DNA from: Acidobacteriota bacterium
GTDB lineage: Bacteria > Acidobacteriota > UBA6911 > RPQK01 > DATIPO01
NCBI GenBank assembly: GCA_028277865.1
Contig: JANQFM010000638.1
Location: 1 to 5,656 of the forward strand
Length of the DNA stretch: 5,656 nucleotides
Direction: 5' to 3'
Shown here: positions 1 to 5,656 of the stretch, in pieces
How the letters are laid out: every line of letters begins with the position of its first letter
Numbering within the stretch: the first letter of the stretch is position 1
Position numbers and translations under genes: made by a program
The notes under the pieces: model-generated
The model's input: the letters and a program-made list of their open reading frames with translations, nothing else
What the model was told of the DNA's origin: nothing
Databases searched by the model: none

Positions 1-1043
1 TCCCAATTCTCGGTAGCCAATCGGCGGCGCCACGAGGCGTCGTCGAATGAGCCGCCTTCGCTTTCCGATGGGTGGAGGAGGTTGCCGGAATGGTGCTCCA
101 CAATCGAATCCGCACCGAGGGCGTCCGCGTAGACTGCTGCATTTTGCTCGATGATCGAAAGGTAGGGGATGACCACGATGATGCGACGGATCTCATCCTG
201 CCTCAGTGCTGCCCTTTGGAGCGCAAAGGCCATGGATGAAAGTGTTTTTCCGCCGCCAGTGGGTACAGACAGTGAAAACAGCCTGCCAGGCAGGTCCGCT
301 TGCTGCAGGCAGGCCTGCAAAACATCCTGGCGTGCCCTCTTCACCTGCCCTTCCCGGCAGGCGGCGGCACGCTCCCGGATGTGGGCCAGCAAACGCTCCA
401 GAAGGATTTGCGCTTCAAGCGGCCTGCCTGACGGCAGCCGGCCTTGCTCCAGTCGGGCACAGTCCAGGCGGTCAGCATCGACCAGGCAGCTGAACAGCAT
501 GCGAATGCGCAACTCCATCTCCAGCAGGCGCTTGCGCAATCCTGGATCGATCTCAGGCAGGCTGCCCAGCAATTCGGTCAGGTGGTCCCTTCTGCCGGCC
601 CGGTCCCGCACCAGCCGTCCTGCCTCCTCGACCTCCTCCGGTCGGATCTTGGAGCGGAGATCCCCCAGGCGATGGAGGCCGGCGTGATGGCCCAGGACGG
701 CCAGCGCAAGGTCGTAGCAGCGCTGACCGAAGGCGTATGCGGCGCCGAAGACCGCGTGAGGCACCTTTCTCTTCCTGCCGTCGCGCACAGCCTCCACCAG
801 CATCTCCTGAAAGGCGTCACGGTACTTTCCAAGATCGTGCAGCAAGCCGGCCCAGTGTGCAGAGAGGGCGAAGCTGTCATCGTCGGGTCGGGCTTGGCGT
901 GCCAATTCCCGGGCCAGCTTGGCAACGCCATTGAGATGATCGTCCAGCCTCTGCCAGCGGACTCCCCTATCGCCGGGCAGGCCTCCGGGATGGCGCGGAT
1001 CGCTGTGCGCAAAGTAGTCCCGGCCTTTATGAGCGGATTTCAT
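1..1043 (-). CDS. cas3: CRISPR-associated Cas3 HD nuclease-helicase, N-terminal part (C-terminus beyond left edge)
   Basis: Cas3 is recruited by Cascade to unwind and degrade invader DNA in type I CRISPR interference. The 347 visible codons have no stop. Residues ~1-195 form the HD nuclease: RWQRLDDHL with His36, GLLHDLGKY with His69-Asp70 and Lys73, PHAVFGAA with His96, LGHHAGL with His119-His120, and FSCLVDADRLD at 184-194. The helicase starts near 250 with SVPTGGGKTLSS (Walker A, Lys266-Thr267), then VVIPYLSIIEQNA (motif Ia region, 290-302) and VEHHSGN (315-321). The fragment ends at RRLATENW, just before the expected DEAD-box. These motifs and their order match type I-C Cas3 proteins as I recall them; the subtype is inferred. 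The ATG at 1043 fits family N-termini (YFAHSDPRHPG), but it has no clear Shine-Dalgarno. An in-frame stop lies at 1098-1100, with GTG (1052) and TTG (1079) as less likely starts. Cas3 usually leads type I-C operons, so other cas genes are expected left of the window. Confidence 0.93.
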   Translation of the reverse strand, partial: MKSAHKGRDYFAHSDPRHPGGLPGDRGVRWQRLDDHLNGVAKLARELARQARPDDDSFALSAHWAGLLHDLGKYRDAFQEMLVEAVRDGRKRKVPHAVFGAAYAFGQRCYDLALAVLGHHAGLHRLGDLRSKIRPEEVEEAGRLVRDRAGRRDHLTELLGSLPEIDPGLRKRLLEMELRIRMLFSCLVDADRLDCARLEQGRLPSGRPLEAQILLERLLAHIRERAAACREGQVKRARQDVLQACLQQADLPGRLFSLSVPTGGGKTLSSMAFALQRAALRQDEIRRIIVVIPYLSIIEQNAAVYADALGADSIVEHHSGNLLHPSESEGGSFDDASWRRRLATENW

Positions 1044-1410
1044 CGTCTGCACGTTTCTAAGTATTTCTGGGATTTCCAATAAAGGGAAATGCCAGATTCA
1101 TCGAAGATCCCAGTGCCTCATCGACGGGGCTGAGCGATACCGCCATCCACAAAATGAAAGACGCAAACCGTTGTCAGCATGTCAGTGTAGCAAATCGAAA
1201 AAAGGAACGCTCGGTAATGGTTGGGTGACAAGAAACACGATCTGGGGGACTTGCTCAGAGCTTCTGCGCGATCTTAGGTGATTGTTACTTATTTGCGGTT
1301 CAATAACGGGTCGCACCCCGGCAGGGCATTGGCGTTAACATAAGCCTCTAATCAGTGTGTTTCCTTCCAGTTGCAGAAAAGGGGAACGTCGTTTTCACCT
1401 GCTTCAGCAG
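1044..1410. other. Intergenic region upstream of cas3, no gene recognised
   Basis: This stretch is visibly less GC-rich than the flanking genes, as upstream regulatory DNA often is. It should hold the cas3 promoter on the minus strand. I found no convincing -35/-10 pair with 16-18 nt spacing; the best -10-like string is TACACT (minus strand, near 1185-1190), without a matching -35. I see no CRISPR repeat, tRNA or supported ORF. Short open frames here have no recognisable protein features. Confidence 0.5.
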
Positions 1411-1413
1411 GTT

Positions 1414-1439
1414 GCCCGAAAGCCTTCAGCCTTTCGGGC
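1414..1439. repeat. Perfect 9-bp hairpin, GCCCGAAAG / CTTTCGGGC
   Basis: The arms 1414-1422 and 1431-1439 are exact reverse complements around an 8-nt loop (CCTTCAGC). No T-tract follows on either strand, so it is not a standard intrinsic terminator. A smaller imperfect palindrome (CCCAG 1446-1450 / CTGGG 1461-1465) follows directly. It belongs to a cluster of similar GCCCG-type palindromes running to 1622. Confidence 0.6.
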
Positions 1440-1489
1440 TATTAGCCCAGTCCTTCAGGGCTGGGGACTGAGTGCGCAAGGCAAATGCG

Positions 1490-1512
1490 AGCCCGTTCTT
1501 CAACGGGCTTTT
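1490..1512 (+). terminator. Hairpin with short T-run, terminator-like on the + strand
   Basis: The 8-bp arms AGCCCGTT (1490-1497) and AACGGGCT (1502-1509) close a 4-nt loop and are followed by TTTT at 1509-1512. The T-run is short, and no + strand gene is seen upstream, so it may simply be one unit of the local palindromic repeat family. The small palindrome GGCTTCAGCC (1518-1527) follows, and GGCTAAAGCC lies at 1573-1582. Confidence 0.4.
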
Positions 1513-1586
1513 CTCTGGGCTTCAGCCTCGTCTCCGACACACTTGGCGGGAATTGGGAAGCAACGCCCAGGGGGCTAAAGCCGGCT

Positions 1587-1622
1587 GCTGGAAGCCCGTT
1601 CGATCAAGCGGGCTCTTCCAGC
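1587..1622 (-). terminator. Long hairpin 20 nt past the NRPS stop codon
   Basis: GCTGGAAGCCCG (1587-1598) pairs with CGGGCTCTTCCAGC (1609-1622), giving a 12-bp stem with one 2-nt bulge and a 10-nt loop. Its place just after the NRPS stop suggests it ends the NRPS transcript or protects its 3' end. No U-tract follows on the minus strand, so Rho-independent termination is doubtful. It shares the AGCCCG...CGGGCT core with the other palindromes of this region. Confidence 0.5.
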
Positions 1623-1642
1623 TTGCCTGGGCGGTGGCTATT

Positions 1643-1698
1643 TCAGGCTTTCCGCCGGGCTCTACGCCTCTGACGGGCTTTTTTCTGGCTCTTGACCC
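1643..1698 (-). repeat. Possible repeat-derived C-terminal tail of the NRPS
   Basis: The last ~18 codons encode a highly basic tail (KSQKKARQRRRARRKA) unlike any NRPS domain. The underlying + strand DNA at 1673-1688 (ACGGGCTTTTTTCTGG) matches 15 of 16 bases of 1503-1518 in the intergenic hairpin at 1490-1512. This suggests the original 3' end was replaced or extended by a copy of the local repeat. A genuine docking tail is the alternative. Confidence 0.35.
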
Positions 1699-4600
1699 TT
1701 GCTCGGATGGTGGCCGTCGGGGCCGGGTCGGGGCCGGGCCTTGTGATTTGGCCGGTCATCCGGCTCATGTAGGCAGCCAAGCTGCCGATGGTGGGATGGG
1801 CGAAGAATTTGGCTACGGGGATGCGGACATCCAGGACCTTTTCCAATCGGTTCTGGATGCGGACGATCAAGAAAGAATGGCCTCCCAGGTCGAAGAAGTT
1901 GTCCTCGACGCTGACTTCGTCCAATTGCAGGAACTCCTTCCACAGTCCGGCCAGCAGCTGCTCGGGTTGGCTGTGGGGCTTTCGGGAGGTGGCCTTGGAG
2001 CGCAAGCGGCGGCCCTGGACGGTGGGCAGCGCTTCGCGGTCGACCTTGCCGCTGGGAGTCAGGGGCATCTCGTCCACGTGGATGAACTGAGCCGGAATCA
2101 TATACTCGGGGAGGCGGTCGCGGAGGAAGGGGGCCAAGGCTGTAGGCTTTAGGCTGTAGACTGTTGGCAGAGCAGACGGGGAGTCGGGAGTCGGGAGTCG
2201 GGAGTCGGAAACAGATGATGATTCCTTCTCTGAACTGCGAACCTTCTCTTCCCCTTCTTCCTGACTCCAGACTCCTGACTCCTGACTGCTTTCGATCATG
2301 TATGCCACCAGCAACCCGTCGCCTTGTGCATCCTGCTGCAGGACGACCACGGCTTGCTGGATGGAAGGGTGCTCGGTCAGGGCGGCCTCAACCTCTCCCA
2401 GCTCGATGCGGAAGCCGCGCAGCTTGACCTGGGTGTCGATGCGTCCCAGGTAATCGATCTTGCCGTCGGGGCGGTGGCGGGTCAGGTCGCCGGTTCGGTA
2501 AAGGCGCTCGCCCGGAGCGGTGCTGAAGGCGTCGGGGATGAATTTTTCAGCGGTCAGGGCTGCTCGGCGCAGGTACCCGCGGGCCAAGCCCATTCCGCCG
2601 ATGAGCAATTCGCCCGGCACTCCCACCGGGACGGGCTGCAGATGCCGGTCCAGAAGCAGGGTTCGGGTGTTGTCGACAGGCACCCCGATGGGGACCGATC
2701 CGGTGTCCGCAGATACCGGATGGCGGGTGGAGTAGATGGTGGTTTCGCTGGGGGCGTAGAGGTTCCACAATTCGGCGCCTCGGCAGATGAGGGCGGAGGC
2801 CAGTTGGGGTGTCAAGGCCTCGCCGCCGCAAAAGGCCTTGATCTTCAGGGAACGCTGCGACTGGCTTTCCAGTTCCGTCAGCATCCGCCAGGAAGTCGGC
2901 GTGGCCTGCATGATTGTGGCGACTGACTCGTCCAGCGCCTGGCGCAGGCGGGCGGCGTCGCGAGCCGTTTCGCGGCTGGCCAACACGTTTCGGGCACCGA
3001 CCGTCCAGGGGAGCAGGAACTCCAGGCTGGCGATGTCGAAAGACAAGGTGGTGACGGCCAGCAGGACGTCCTGCTGGCCCAAGCCTGGGATTCGCCCGAT
3101 GGTCTGCAGGAGGTTGCGCAGGCTTTTCTGAGTCAGCTGAACCCCTTTGGGCTGTCCAGTGGAGCCGGAGGTGTAGATCACGTAGGAGAGGCTTTCGTCT
3201 GTGAGTTGGCCGTTGGCCGGATTGGTGTCCTTTTTGCTGACGGTCGGATCCATCCATTCCTGCGGGCACAGCTTGCGGGCCGGGGTGTCGGGCAGCGTGG
3301 GCAAGAGGCTTTTTTCGGTCAGCAGGATGCAGACTCCGGCATCGGAAAGGATGTAGGCCAGCCGCTGGGCGGGGTAGTCGGGGTCAAGGGGCAGGTAGGC
3401 GGCGCCGGCCTTTAAGGTTCCCAGCAAGGCGATGGCCAGTTCCAGGCTGCGCTCCATACACAGTCCGACCAGGAATTCCGGGCTGTTCGACTGTGCCGCT
3501 GTTGGGTTAAGGGAACTCTGGGCTTTCAGACGGTGGGCCAGTTGGTTGGCTCTCTGATTGAGCTGGCAGTAGCTGAGCTGTTGGTCGGTGAAAGTTACAG
3601 CAATTCGATGGGGGGTCCGGTCGGCCTGGGCTTCGACCATTTTGTGGGCGCAGGACGGGCCGGGAAAACATCTGGCGGTCTGATTCCACTCCTCGATGAT
3701 TTGAATACGCTCGAAACGGGTCAGCAGGGTCAATTCAGACAAGCGCTGGGCGGGGTCGGCGGCGATGCCTTCCAGCAAAGCTTGAAAGTGCTGGATGAGG
3801 CGCAGCATGCGGCTGCGGTCGAATAGATCGGAATCGTAGGTCAGCAGGCCGGTGAACCACCCGGTCCTTTCCCACAGGTAGAACTCCAGGTCGAAGCGGA
3901 CGGTTCCCGAATTCGACGCCATCGGGCGGACGGTCAGTCCGGCCATCTCAAGCGAGCTGGGCGGGGCATTCTGCAGGGCGAAGAGCACCTGGAAGATCGG
4001 ATTGCGGTCCAGGTTGCGTTCCGGCTGAAGCTGCTCGACCAGCTTCTCGAAGGGCAAATCCTGGTGGCTGTAGGCCTCCAGCGCCATATCGCTGACCTTT
4101 TCGAGCAGACGGCTGAAGGCAGGATCTCCCGACAAATCGCTGCGCATGGCCAGGGTGTTGACGAAAAAGCCGATCAAGCCTTCGATTTCCGGGTGATTGC
4201 GGCCTGCAATGGGAGATCCGACCACGATATCCGTCTGGCCGCTGTAGCGATGCAGCAAAGTTTGGAAGGCGGCCAGCATGCTCATGTACAGCGTCGCCCC
4301 ATGTTGCTGGCTGAGGGAGTGAAAGGCGTCCAAAAGTTCGTCCGGGAGCTGAAAGGGAATGAATTCACCCCGGAATGCCTGCAGGATGGGTCGAGGACGG
4401 TCGGTGGGCAGCTCGAGTGGGGCGATCCCTGCGAGCCGCTTCTTCCAGTAGGCGATCTGTTCGTCGAGCGTTTCGCCCTGCAGCCAGCGGCGCTGCCAGA
4501 CGGCGAAATCGGCGTACTGGATGGGGAGGGGAGGAAGGGTGGGGGCGGAGAGAGGTTCCAGGTTCCGGGTTCCAGGTTCCGGACCAGAGGCAGAGGATTC

Positions 4601-5656
4601 CCTTTCTGAACTGACAGCTGACAACTGACAACTGACAACTAGTCCGGAATAGAGTGCCGTCAGCTCCCTTTGGAAGATCCCCATCGACCAGCCGTCCGAG
4701 ATGACGTGGTGCATGGTGAGGAAGATAGTTGTCAGTTGGGAAGGGGAGGAAGAGGGTTCCGGGCTCCGGGTTCCGGGTTTCAGGTTAAAGATCCGAGGCT
4801 GTCGATTTTGTCTGGAAAAAGACCCGGAACCCGGAACCCGGAACCTGGAACCGGCCTCTGAATCACCCCCATCCTCCAGCAGGATCAGAGTGATGCGGAA
4901 GAGGGGGCCTTGGTACAGATCGAAGGGGCGTACTGCTTCGGCGCGGCTGAGGCGGTCCAGGAGAGGCTGCTTGATCGAGTCCTTCAGTCCGGTCAGGTCC
5001 ACGACGGCCATTCGCGGATCGCAGTTCATCGAAATGAGTTGCCGGGGCTCGCTCTCCGGCGAGAGGCAGGTGCGCAGGATTTCGTGGCGCCGGATGATTT
5101 CGCTCAGGCTGATCCGCAGCGCCGCAACGTCGAGATCGCCTTCCAACTGCCAGGCAACCGGAATGTTGTAAAAGGGGCTGTTGGGCACCAGGCGGTCCAG
5201 GAACCAGAGGCGCTGCTGGGCAAAAGACAGCGGAATGCGGCCTGTGCGCTCAACGGGGACGATGGGGGGCAGGGGCGCTTTGGGGACGGCCCGTTCGATG
5301 CGACCCGCCAGTCCAGCCACAGTGGGCGATTCGAAGATGGCCCGGAGAGGCAGTTCCAGGCCGAACACCTTTCGAATGTTCGAAATGACCTGGGTTGCCA
5401 GCAGCGAATGCCCGCCCAGCCGAAAGAAGTCGTCGTGCACGCCCACTTGGGCGACTCCCAACAGATCTTTCCAGATGCCCGACAGCTTGGCCTCGATGGG
5501 ATCGCGGGGCGACACGTACTCCTGTCCGCTTTCCAAAACCGTTTCAGGACGGGGCAGAGCCTCGCGGTCCAGCTTGCCATTGGGCAAGCGCGGCAAGGCT
5601 TGCAGCTGTACGAAATGCGAGGGAATCATGTAGGAAGGCAGCATCTCTCCCAAATA
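1643..5656 (-). CDS. Non-ribosomal peptide synthetase, C-terminal part: (A)-PCP-C-A-PCP (N-terminus beyond right edge)
   Basis: This cytoplasmic multimodular enzyme builds a peptide by the thiotemplate route. Numbering starts at the first whole codon (5656). Residues 1-34 end an upstream A domain (LPSYMIP; A10 LPNGKLDREAL). PCP1 spans ~51-120, with LGGHSLL and pantetheine Ser84. The C domain, ~138-600, has C1 (SFAQQRLWFL), C2 (RRHEILRT), C3 (MHHVISDGWS, catalytic His317), C4 (YADFAVWQ), C5 (IGFFVNTL), C6 (HQDLPFEKLVEQL) and C7 (RNPIFQVLF); it reads as the LCL type. The A domain, ~655-1210, has A3 YTSGSTGQPKG, A5 NLYAPSETT, A7 YRTGDL, A8 at 1071-1090 and A10 Lys1204. Its code, DILQFGLIYK, suggests glycine. 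PCP2 carries LGGHSFL with Ser1261. The protein ends in a basic tail (1311-1337) without TE, R or C domain. Three in-frame heptamer-repeat inserts interrupt the C and A domains. An extra ~12 residues lie near 711-725. The TTG at 5653 is internal, not the start. Confidence 0.95.
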   Translation of the reverse strand, partial: YLGEMLPSYMIPSHFVQLQALPRLPNGKLDREALPRPETVLESGQEYVSPRDPIEAKLSGIWKDLLGVAQVGVHDDFFRLGGHSLLATQVISNIRKVFGLELPLRAIFESPTVAGLAGRIERAVPKAPLPPIVPVERTGRIPLSFAQQRLWFLDRLVPNSPFYNIPVAWQLEGDLDVAALRISLSEIIRRHEILRTCLSPESEPRQLISMNCDPRMAVVDLTGLKDSIKQPLLDRLSRAEAVRPFDLYQGPLFRITLILLEDGGDSEAGSRFRVPGSGSFSRQNRQPRIFNLKPGTRSPEPSSSPSQLTTIFLTMHHVISDGWSMGIFQRELTALYSGLVVSCQLSAVSSERESSASGPEPGTRNLEPLSAPTLPPLPIQYADFAVWQRRWLQGETLDEQIAYWKKRLAGIAPLELPTDRPRPILQAFRGEFIPFQLPDELLDAFHSLSQQHGATLYMSMLAAFQTLLHRYSGQTDIVVGSPIAGRNHPEIEGLIGFFVNTLAMRSDLSGDPAFSRLLEKVSDMALEAYSHQDLPFEKLVEQLQPERNLDRNPIFQVLFALQNAPPSSLEMAGLTVRPMASNSGTVRFDLEFYLWERTGWFTGLLTYDSDLFDRSRMLRLIQHFQALLEGIAADPAQRLSELTLLTRFERIQIIEEWNQTARCFPGPSCAHKMVEAQADRTPHRIAVTFTDQQLSYCQLNQRANQLAHRLKAQSSLNPTAAQSNSPEFLVGLCMERSLELAIALLGTLKAGAAYLPLDPDYPAQRLAYILSDAGVCILLTEKSLLPTLPDTPARKLCPQEWMDPTVSKKDTNPANGQLTDESLSYVIYTSGSTGQPKGVQLTQKSLRNLLQTIGRIPGLGQQDVLLAVTTLSFDIASLEFLLPWTVGARNVLASRETARDAARLRQALDESVATIMQATPTSWRMLTELESQSQRSLKIKAFCGGEALTPQLASALICRGAELWNLYAPSETTIYSTRHPVSADTGSVPIGVPVDNTRTLLLDRHLQPVPVGVPGELLIGGMGLARGYLRRAALTAEKFIPDAFSTAPGERLYRTGDLTRHRPDGKIDYLGRIDTQVKLRGFRIELGEVEAALTEHPSIQQAVVVLQQDAQGDGLLVAYMIESSQESGVWSQEEGEEKVRSSEKESSSVSDSRLPTPDSPSALPTVYSLKPTALAPFLRDRLPEYMIPAQFIHVDEMPLTPSGKVDREALPTVQGRRLRSKATSRKPHSQPEQLLAGLWKEFLQLDEVSVEDNFFDLGGHSFLIVRIQNRLEKVLDVRIPVAKFFAHPTIGSLAAYMSRMTGQITRPGPDPAPTATIRARVKSQKKARQRRRARRKA
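2138..2293. repeat. Heptamer-repeat insert 3, inside the NRPS A domain between A8 and A9
   Basis: Three arrays are visible on the + strand. GGCTGTA-type units lie at 2138-2165 (4 degenerate copies), GGGAGTC units at 2179-2208 (4 exact copies plus GG), and TGACTCC units at 2262-2287 (3.7 copies). The last two face each other as inverted repeats, matching at 22 of 26 positions, around a ~53-nt spacer. The spacer holds GATTCCTTCTCTGAACTG (2220-2237), matched 16 of 18 in insert 2. The insert encodes NRPS residues ~1122-1173, a Ser/Glu/Pro-rich linker between LLVAYMI and LAPFLRDRLPEYMIP, where family members usually have only a short loop. Confidence 0.9.
4544..4639. repeat. Heptamer-repeat insert 2, inside the NRPS C domain between C3 and C4
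   Basis: The + strand carries GGTTCCA/GGTTCCG units at 4554-4582 (4 copies) and ACTGACA units at 4610-4640 (4 copies plus ACT, one with GCTGACA). Between them lies GATTCCCTTTCTGAACTG (4596-4613), the core shared with insert 3. The two arrays belong to different families and do not pair. The insert encodes residues ~340-371 (VSCQLSAVSSERESS..., then GPEPGTRNLEP), placed between the helix after HHxxxDG and the LPPLPIQYADFAVWQ motif. Confidence 0.9.
4730..4873. repeat. Heptamer-repeat insert 1 with inverted arms, just before the NRPS HHxxxDG motif
   Basis: The + strand has GGTTCCG-type units at 4755-4786 (4 copies plus GGTT) and CGGAACC-type units at 4825-4853 (4 copies). They are inverted, agreeing at 24 of 28 positions, around a ~38-nt spacer, and could form a stable hairpin in DNA or mRNA. 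The insert encodes residues ~262-309, running from GSRFRVPGSGS to KPGTRSPEP, between the strand ending ITLILLEDG and the strand TIFLTMHHVISDGWS. These two strands are normally joined by a few residues. At its left border (4727-4737) is a single AGTTGTCAGTT, complementary to the ACTGACA array of insert 2. Confidence 0.9.

Noticed and set aside
444..1082. 212-codon open frame on the + strand
   Set aside because: It lies antisense to cas3, whose minus-strand frame carries the full set of HD and helicase motifs. The + frame shows no recognisable domain and arises from GC-rich codon bias.
1172..1185. TGTCAGCATGTCAG, similar to the TTGTCAG heptamer, upstream of cas3
   Set aside because: There are only two imperfect copies with 8-nt spacing, which is too little to separate from chance or to call an operator.
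1472..2152. 226-codon open frame on the + strand across the NRPS 3' end
   Set aside because: Most of it mirrors PCP2 and the A-domain end on the opposite strand, and the rest is read from intergenic hairpins. It has no motif of its own.
2138..4873. CRISPR array in the tandem-repeat regions
   Set aside because: Units are 7 bp with no unique spacers and are translated in frame within an NRPS, so they do not fit a CRISPR repeat-spacer layout despite the nearby cas3.
4544..4873. Inteins or introns as the nature of the inserts
   Set aside because: The inserts are under 60 codons, stay in frame, and lack intein block motifs, splice-junction Cys/Ser/Asn residues or intron structure.
5651..5653. 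TTG as the start codon of the NRPS gene
   Set aside because: The codon before it is open, and the following residues are the conserved C-terminal part of an A domain. The gene clearly continues past the right edge.

Overview
The window is GC-rich bacterial DNA of an accessory kind. It carries two genes, both on the minus strand and both cut by a window edge. The right-hand 4 kb (1643-5656) is the 3' end of a large non-ribosomal peptide synthetase (NRPS) gene. The left-hand 1 kb (1-1043) is the 5' part of a CRISPR-associated cas3 gene of the HD nuclease-helicase type, most like type I-C. About 600 bp of non-coding DNA lies between them (1044-1642).

Reading along the minus strand, the NRPS fragment runs: the last ~35 residues of an adenylation (A) domain, a carrier protein (PCP), a complete condensation (C) domain, a complete A domain, a second PCP, then a short basic tail and a stop. 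No thioesterase, reductase or further C domain follows. By eye, the A-domain specificity code is DILQFGLIYK, close to the classic glycine code. Both PCP serines and the C-domain HHxxxDG motif are intact, so the module looks functional.

The most unusual feature is three stretches of tandem 7-bp repeats embedded in frame inside the NRPS catalytic domains (about 2138-2293, 4544-4639 and 4730-4873). Seven arrays of about four heptamer copies each are visible, from a few families: GGTTCCG, GGGAGTC, ACTGACA and GGCTGTA. Two pairs of arrays face each other as inverted repeats around a 35-55 nt spacer, and two inserts share an 18-nt core. They look like copies of a dispersed repeat family that landed in surface loops without breaking the frame.

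The intergenic region has an AT-richer half next to cas3, where nothing is recognisable, and a half next to the NRPS packed with short GCCCG/CGGGC hairpins. One hairpin sits 20 nt past the NRPS stop. The NRPS C-terminal tail itself may be read from a related repeat.

The organism cannot be named from this window. High GC, a modular NRPS, a type I-C-like Cas3 and many small dispersed palindromes and heptamer repeats would suit an Acidobacteriota-like or other large-genome, often uncultured Gram-negative lineage; this is a weak inference. Heptamer repeats of this kind are also known from filamentous cyanobacteria, but the GC content argues against that group. The two genes have no evident functional link.
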